Shown: in pieces, positions 8,451-12,648 of the stretch | How positions within the stretch are numbered: position 1 is the first letter of the stretch | Layout of the letters: each line of letters opens with the position of its first letter | Position numbers and translations under genes: made by a program | NCBI RefSeq assembly: GCF_000003605.2 | Contig: NW_003120967.1 | Coordinates: forward strand, 2,613-15,260 | Source: Saccoglossus kowalevskii | Taxonomy: Eukaryota; Hemichordata; Enteropneusta; Harrimaniidae | Direction: 5' to 3' | DNA: 12,648 bases | Notes under the pieces: generated by a model | Database searches by the model: none | Told to the model about the DNA's origin: nothing | What the model saw: only the letters and a program-made list of their open reading frames with translations

Positions 8451-8760
8451 CTGGGTGACGAGATTGACAGGTTCCAATCTCATAAGGTAAAGCAAATTCT
8501 ATGGTCAAGGTCAATGGCGGACTTACAGACTCATTAATTTCAAACACTAGATTCAAACAAAGTTGTAACTTGAGTCCAACTCCCTTCAATTTTTTTATAC
8601 ATGACTTGCCCAAAATGTTCGATCCACACATTTATAGTTCTCCCACAGTAAACAAATCATCCAAAGATGACATAGCCCCCCCCCCACTTGTCAGATGTGA
8701 TTATAGTTGGCTATGATGAATTATAAATGTAAATTATAAATAAATGTTTGAATGTATATG
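8451..8760 (+). mobile_element. Second LINE remnant: RT fragment next to 3' tail
   Basis: A short reverse transcriptase fragment (about 8492-8690) runs almost directly into GTGTGATTATAGTTGGC-like sequence. This is followed by ATTATAAATAAATGTTTGAA at about 8734-8753, a style of ending I associate with CR1/L2-like LINE 3' ends. The rest of the RT, the endonuclease and any ORF1 are missing. It lies on the plus strand like the LINE at 1126-2467, but the preserved parts do not overlap, so common origin cannot be tested here. The exact 5' boundary is uncertain. Confidence 0.6.
8492..8690 (+). pseudogene. LINE reverse transcriptase fragment (degenerate)
   Basis: The frame containing ATG 8501 reads VKVNGGLTDSLISNTRF, then KQSCNLSPTPFNFFIHDLP, then KMFDP. 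This matches the conserved RT block that usually reads G-V-K/R-Q-G-C-x-L-S-P-x-L-F-N-L-F-I-N-D-L. The first Gly of that block is Phe and the second is Ser here. About 20 residues later the frame reads NKSSKDDIAPPPL, where a functional enzyme has NxLLYADDxVLLS. The two Asp appear to survive, but the Tyr/Phe-Ala before them is lost. The frame is open from 8486 to a stop at 8714-8716. This is a relic of the catalytic palm region and makes no working enzyme. Confidence 0.75.
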
Positions 8761-8799
8761 TATAAAATCGGGTAAGAAGATTAAGTTGAAAATCAAAAG

Positions 8800-9262
8800 T
8801 ATGTTACTCAAAGTTAACAGCTAAGACATCTCTATTAAATTTGGTAAAATCAATTTTAACAAAAATACACAATCAATTGAATATGGAAATTCAATTGAGT
8901 CAATATTAAATAGCAAATACACGATATTAACAAGAATTCAAATTAATTAAATATTCAAATTAGCTCATTAATTAAGTTGAAAGTCAATATTGCATAGCAC
9001 ACATCTTATATTGACAGATCAAGTAAGTCTATAACAACTTTGGTCTCATTCGGACAATTAGTTCACAAGATATCAACAAAAATTCAAAATTCTTTAAATA
9101 TGCAAATGAGCTCGTTGAATGGCTGAAACTCAATATTGCATAGCATATATCTTATATTGACAATCAAGTCTCTACCAAGTTTGGTCTGATTTCGACTATT
9201 AGTCCCCCAAGATATTAACAAGAATTCAAATTAATAATTAAATATGCAAATGAGCTCATTAA
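8800..9262. repeat. AT-rich tandem repeat, ~144-bp period, ~3 copies
   Basis: The anchor GATATTAACAAGAATTCAAA, or a close variant, recurs at 8923, 9069 and 9211, giving spacings of 146 and 142 bp. After it each copy carries AAATATGCAAATGAGCTCATTAAT-like sequence. The first two anchored copies continue with CAATATTGCATAGCA, CTTATATTGACA and a TTTGGTCT-A-TTCGGAC-ATTAGT segment. A shorter, more degenerate copy precedes them from about 8800. No coding frame is seen. This is probably a dispersed non-autonomous repeat with internal tandem structure. Confidence 0.8.
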
Positions 9263-9290
9263 TTGATTCCTTGAAGAAATAAATCAATAT

Positions 9291-9532
9291 GCATCTGTAC
9301 CAGTGGTCACTCTGTCTTTGTACCAAGTCTCAGCAAAATCGGTCTAGGCATCTCCGAGAAATGATGATGGACACACCCAAAAAAAACTGGATTTTACGGA
9401 ATTTAGACATTCAAAATGGCCACCATTTCAAAAAAATAAAACAACGTGCATCTGTATGGGTGTCCCTTTGAGTTTGTAACAAGTCTCAACAAAATCGGTC
9501 GAGCCATCTCCGAGAAATGATGATGGACACAC
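9291..9532. repeat. Two copies of an ~85-bp module, 157-bp spacing
   Basis: Copies at 9291-9376 and 9448-9532 share GCATCTGTA, then TTTGTA-CAAGTCTCA, CAAAATCGGTC, and CATCTCCGAGAAATGATGATGGACACAC. The last block is nearly identical in both. The sequence between copies includes a mirrored-looking AAAATGGCCACCATTTC segment at 9413-9429. An AAAATCGGTC...CCGAGA...GGACACAC string of this style is, from memory, common near the ends of dispersed repeats in invertebrates; I cannot name the family. The short open frame at 9289-9471 is spurious. Confidence 0.75.
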
Positions 9533-10081
9533 AAGGACCGAATTTGACTGAATTTTGTCATTTTTATGTTTGGAGAGGTGTTACAGCAGTTGTGTTCACG
9601 TTAGTCACGGTCGGGGCTGAGTCCGGCCCACTCTGCTCAAAATCACGCCCTCATTCTTAGATTTCTTGGTTAATCGAAAATGGCAGACGATCCGCATATG
9701 ATGATAATAATAGTCCGACATCGTGCAGTGGTGAATTCAAGAGACATATACTGATTCATACTACATGTACATGTACTAGTATCATTACATGACGATGGAG
9801 GCAAGTGTAGCTAATTATGGTCGGGTTCTGTAGTAATGAAAGAAAGAAATACAGAACGTTGTCGGCGACGCATATTAATGTGCTGCTTCAACCGTTTTTT
9901 TTTTTGTAATGCAACATCGCGTAAAAATAACAGCTCATTGAATACTTTGTCTTTCATGTGCACGATGTCGGACTCATAATAAATACCGTAACAGCAAATG
10001 GATATTATTTCAATAAAGCAATTGTTATTATCATCATATGCAGATCTCGCCAAGTGAACACCACTGATATGTTTATTTGCT
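9533..10081. other. Intergenic stretch, no supported gene
   Basis: About 550 bp. The minus-strand open frame at 10053-9811 (80 residues) has no motif I recognise and depends on a poly(T)/poly(A) run at 9895-9905 for a Lys-rich stretch. An imperfect palindrome around CATGTACATG lies near 9760-9785. Nothing else is assignable. Confidence 0.4.
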
Positions 10082-10120
10082 GTCCGGGTTCACGTGGTCC
10101 GGGTTCACGTGGTGCGGGTT
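10082..10120. repeat. 15-bp direct repeat with two CACGTG E-boxes
   Basis: GTCCGGGTTCACGTG occurs twice in immediate succession (10082-10096 and 10097-10111), followed by a partial third unit GTGCGGGTT (10112-10120). Each full unit ends in CACGTG, the E-box core recognised by bHLH factors of the Myc, USF or CLOCK type, so the two sites are exactly 15 bp apart. No gene start was identified nearby, so a regulatory role is only possible. Confidence 0.8.
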
Positions 10121-11865
10121 TCTACGATATTTAGAGCCGACAACTGGCCAACACCTGTTTCTATCTTATCAGAGCGTCTGATGTTTGTCAAATGTTGTAA
10201 AATTGACATGACTTTAACAAATGAGAACAAATGCGACTTTTCTGGAAGCCGACTCATGCTTATAAACTATAGAAATAAAACCTTAACGAGGATTTATCGG
10301 TAATCAGTCAAGACTTGGAGAAAGGAAAGTTGTGTTGGAAGCCAGGAAAGTTATATTCACGGTTACTAAAAAAGACGGTTAGGAAACAAGCCATGTTCTT
10401 TTCATTGGATGCGTGTCGCAGGTAAACATTTGAAAAAAAGACGTACTAATCTGTGATAAATCATTAACATAAAATGTAGACAGGAAATCACGCAAATATG
10501 ACGTCATTTTCCCAGACTTCATTGCAATCAACAACTGCACGCCATTTTATTGTGTCTGTGTCGATACTTTCAGTAATACTAAAGTGTAAGTTGTTCCAGT
10601 GAATCCTACAAAACCTTTCGCTCAGTTTAAACTCTATACAAATTTGCCTGCGTGTATGGCATTTTCGTTTCTAAAGAAAACTGAAATAAAAAAATAAAAA
10701 ACATGATCAGAAAACAAGACGTCAAAGAAACCATACAAGTGTTTATATTTCAGCCATGTGAAAGTTTTAATGAGGAGCCATGACACCACATACATTTTGT
10801 TGGAAATAAACAAAATATGCGATAAGATAACTGAAATGATCCGCCCATGCTCTACAAAATGCATGTAAGCAGACCAAATATGCAACAACAGGCAGTTCCA
10901 ATGAAATTAAGAACGGTTAAAAAAGGTTCGAAAAATTGGTTTGGCGAAGAGACTGCTAGAAAGTTGTACCGACAGTTCAATGTGTTCAAAAATTATAGCG
11001 TTGACTAAAACCGCATTTAACGGCACGCTGAACATAAAAAAATTGCCAAAAAACTAAAACAAGGACAGACAAGAACAATTAAAAAGGCATTTTATGAAAC
11101 TGGCGGAAAATGTTGAATACATTTTCAATAATTTCTACGGCGTCCACGAAAAAGTGTTAAACTGTTAAGACTTTAAACAAAACGGCTGATACAGTGATGC
11201 GAAAGCAAAACAATAAAATGTACTCTAATAAGCCCCCGAATCGCATACAACCGTCATAAGTACGCACAGTAGTATACTAAAAATATAGTATCATGTATTT
11301 TAAAATAATGACTTAGGGGTTAGAATTTTCGTCACTTTTTATTCCGGGACCCAAGCTTACTTTCATAACAACAGTGAAAACGATAAATGACGATTCTCGA
11401 TTCTGAATGTTATCATAGTCACGAAGAGTACTCATCCGAAATGTACGTGTAGTTCTTCGTAGAGCTTGTGTTATATTGGACGACCGAAATTCGTTAGTAC
11501 ATTCGACGTCGGAAAACATTTCAGGAACATTCAAAATGTTGGCATGAAAATCTGTCTAAAATCTTCGATTTGGCTACAACGTCGAAATCATTTCCAGCAC
11601 CTCTGAAAGACGAGGAAGGTGCAATGAAAATAGAGACAGTTTAGAGATCACGTTTGGAACGTCAGAAAATCTTTAAACAATGCCGGGAAAGTCGGAAGTA
11701 TTGTACTGGAAATCGTAATAATGGTATACAATGTCAGTGGGAAATTTGAAAAAGGATGTAAAGGCAATCAGCAAAATCCGAAAGGTAGAGGGTTGCTTGC
11801 TTTGTCTCGAAATCGTGATAGTCGTTTGGAACGTTGGTTCCAATGACAATGTCGACAAATAGTTT
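10121..11865. other. Long intergenic stretch, no supported gene
   Basis: About 1.7 kb, AT-rich. Open frames at 10094-10303 (+), 10888-10634 (-), 11534-11313 (-) and 11858-11673 (-) are short and carry no motif I recognise. Noted items are a solo CACGGTTACTAAA at 10358-10370 that matches one arm of the palindrome at 12144-12165, a CRE at 10499-10506, and a TTGGAAC-GTTG-GTTCCAA hairpin at 11826-11843. The short string GTCGGAA(A) also recurs along 11500-12100. Confidence 0.45.
10499..10506. promoter_or_regulatory. Consensus CRE (TGACGTCA)
   Basis: A perfect eight-base palindromic CREB/ATF site. It is isolated, with no promoter identified next to it, so function is unproven. Confidence 0.35.
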
Positions 11866-11903
11866 CTCAGAGCATGGAGGTAGACCTACCTCCATGCTCA
11901 GAG
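11866..11903. mobile_element. Palindromic mini-insert 1 with 7-bp direct repeats
   Basis: CTCAGAG at 11866-11872 is repeated exactly at 11897-11903. Between them is a 24-bp core with two perfect 11-base inverted arms, CATGGAGGTAG and CTACCTCCATG, separated by AC. The bases beyond the direct repeats do not match, so the duplication is exactly 7 bp. The core starts CATGG and ends CCATG, as in the next element. I read it as an inserted element reduced to its inverted ends plus a target-site duplication. Confidence 0.75.
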
Positions 11904-12019
11904 ATAGGAATATTGTTTGGAAAAGTTATATCAAGACAGTCATGAGTGATTGTGTGTTTTTTCTACCTGATGAATTATTCATGTATGTTAATGACGTCGG
12001 AAAAGGACCATTCACGTCA

Positions 12020-12065
12020 CCCTGAGCATGGAAGGTACTAACGTTAGTACCTTCCATGCCCTGAG
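12020..12065. mobile_element. Palindromic mini-insert 2 with 7-bp direct repeats
   Basis: CCCTGAG at 12020-12026 is repeated exactly at 12059-12065. The core (12027-12058) is a perfect 32-bp palindrome without spacer; each arm reads CATGGAAGGTACTAAC from the outside in. The arm matches that of element 1 over CATGGA-GGTA. Both target copies are followed by A-Y-AGG, so the two target sites also resemble each other. No protein is encoded. Confidence 0.8.
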
Positions 12066-12136
12066 ACAGGTGTTGTAATGTTCATTGCCCGGAGTGTCGG
12101 AAAATCTGTGTAGTTATTGTATTATTTCAAACGCTG

Positions 12137-12172
12137 CCGCCATCACGGTTACTAAAGTAACCGTGCCGCCAT
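12137..12172. mobile_element. Palindromic mini-insert 3 with 7-bp direct repeats
   Basis: CCGCCAT at 12137-12143 is repeated at 12166-12172. The 22-bp core (12144-12165) has perfect arms CACGGTTACT and AGTAACCGTG separated by AA. One extra matching base on each side lets the direct repeat be read as 9 bp (GCCGCCATC). With ends defined as CAYGG...CCRTG, as in the other two copies, it is again 7 bp. The internal arm sequence differs from copies 1 and 2 but shares the TACTAA-type centre with copy 2. Confidence 0.72.
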
Positions 12173-12648
12173 CAAACAGATTCTTACCACATATTGTTCA
12201 TGGCTGGTATTAGTAGATGGATTACGTAACATCCTGTGTGTAGATAGTATTAATGCCGCCTTTCATGTCTGACTTTATATTTAGTATTAGTAGTAGTTGT
12301 TTACTTCAGCTGTATAAACAACACATGTTAATTATCTGTGTATTACCATGGAACTATAAACAAACATTGGTTCTCTTTGCACCTTCGTACAATGGGTTGC
12401 GCTAATCTCGAGCATTCGATAATATTCGGGGCATGTTCGGAAGTGGTAGATCATGGATGGACATCCATGGACAGACGAACCTCGCAAGTACAATACTGAA
12501 TGCTGTTGTTTCCGGAGATTTTGGCGAACTTTAATGAAAAATTGGCACATCGATTGAAGAAGAACTGATGAACTATCGTGAATCTGTTTGTATTTGTAAT
12601 GGTGACGAGACTTAATCAATGATTGCCTGTGACAATAACCATTGCATT
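12173..12648. other. Intergenic right end of window, no supported gene
   Basis: The minus-strand open frame at 12619-12332 (95 residues) has no motif I recognise and may be chance. The only structure seen is the CATGGATG...CATCCATG palindrome listed separately. The plus strand has no long open frame. Confidence 0.4.
12452..12469. repeat. Fourth CATGG...CCATG palindrome, no clean direct repeat
   Basis: Arms CATGGATG and CATCCATG are separated by GA, 18 bp in all. The flanking heptamers are GGTAGAT and GACAGAC, matching at 4 of 7 positions; all three mismatches are transitions. It could be an older member of the same family or chance. Confidence 0.4.

Noticed and set aside
9760-9785. CATGTACATG palindrome considered as another insert
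   Set aside because: Flanks share only TACTA at a different offset, not a 7-bp duplication, and the ends do not fit CAYGG.
9811-10053. 80-codon minus-strand open frame
   Set aside because: No recognisable domain, partly built from a homopolymer run, and not longer than expected for chance frames in this window.
11826-11843. TTGGAAC-GTTG-GTTCCAA hairpin considered as another palindromic insert
   Set aside because: It lacks CAYGG...CCRTG ends and has no 7-bp flanking direct repeat.
12332-12619. 95-codon minus-strand open frame
   Set aside because: No motif, no supporting splice or promoter signal, and it contains the CATGG...CCATG palindrome; insufficient evidence for a gene.

Overview
The window looks like intergenic DNA of an invertebrate animal. 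It is AT-rich and eukaryotic, with satellite arrays, microsatellites, decayed non-LTR retrotransposons and one intact intronless seven-transmembrane receptor gene. There is no bacterial-style gene packing. The style of the dispersed repeats fits an invertebrate deuterostome such as a hemichordate or amphioxus, but this is an impression; no single feature fixes the species.

Layout. Positions 1-1125 hold a divergent 40-bp satellite that runs off the left edge. Positions 1126-2467 are a broken LINE: endonuclease domain kept, one frameshift, reverse transcriptase missing, then a T-rich 3' tail ending in poly(A). Positions 2468-3855 hold a much more homogeneous array of the same satellite, with a 328-bp higher-order repeat. 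Positions 3856-4735 are non-coding. Positions 4736-4927 form a compound pentanucleotide array whose unit changes stepwise. Positions 5039-5363 hold a degenerate 125-150-bp tandem repeat. On the minus strand, 6860-5514 encodes a 448-residue class A (rhodopsin-like) GPCR, the only clear functional gene. Its DRY motif is replaced by NHF and it has no CWxP proline in TM6.

From 6861 to the end I find no convincing gene. This part holds an imperfect inverted repeat (7420-7517), a second LINE remnant with a reverse transcriptase fragment next to a LINE-like 3' tail (8451-8760), AT-rich ~144-bp tandem repeats (8800-9262), a pair of ~157-bp-spaced repeats (9291-9532), a 15-bp direct repeat with two CACGTG sites (10082-10120) and a consensus CRE (10499-10506).

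The most unusual structure is at 11866-12172. Three short palindromes of 24, 32 and 22 bp lie within about 300 bp. Each begins CAYGG, ends CCRTG, and is flanked by its own exact 7-bp direct repeat (CTCAGAG, CCCTGAG, CCGCCAT). This is the signature of inserted elements with target-site duplications, but the elements are almost nothing except two inverted arms. A fourth CATGG...CCATG palindrome at 12452-12469 has no clean direct repeat. I do not recognise this as a named family.
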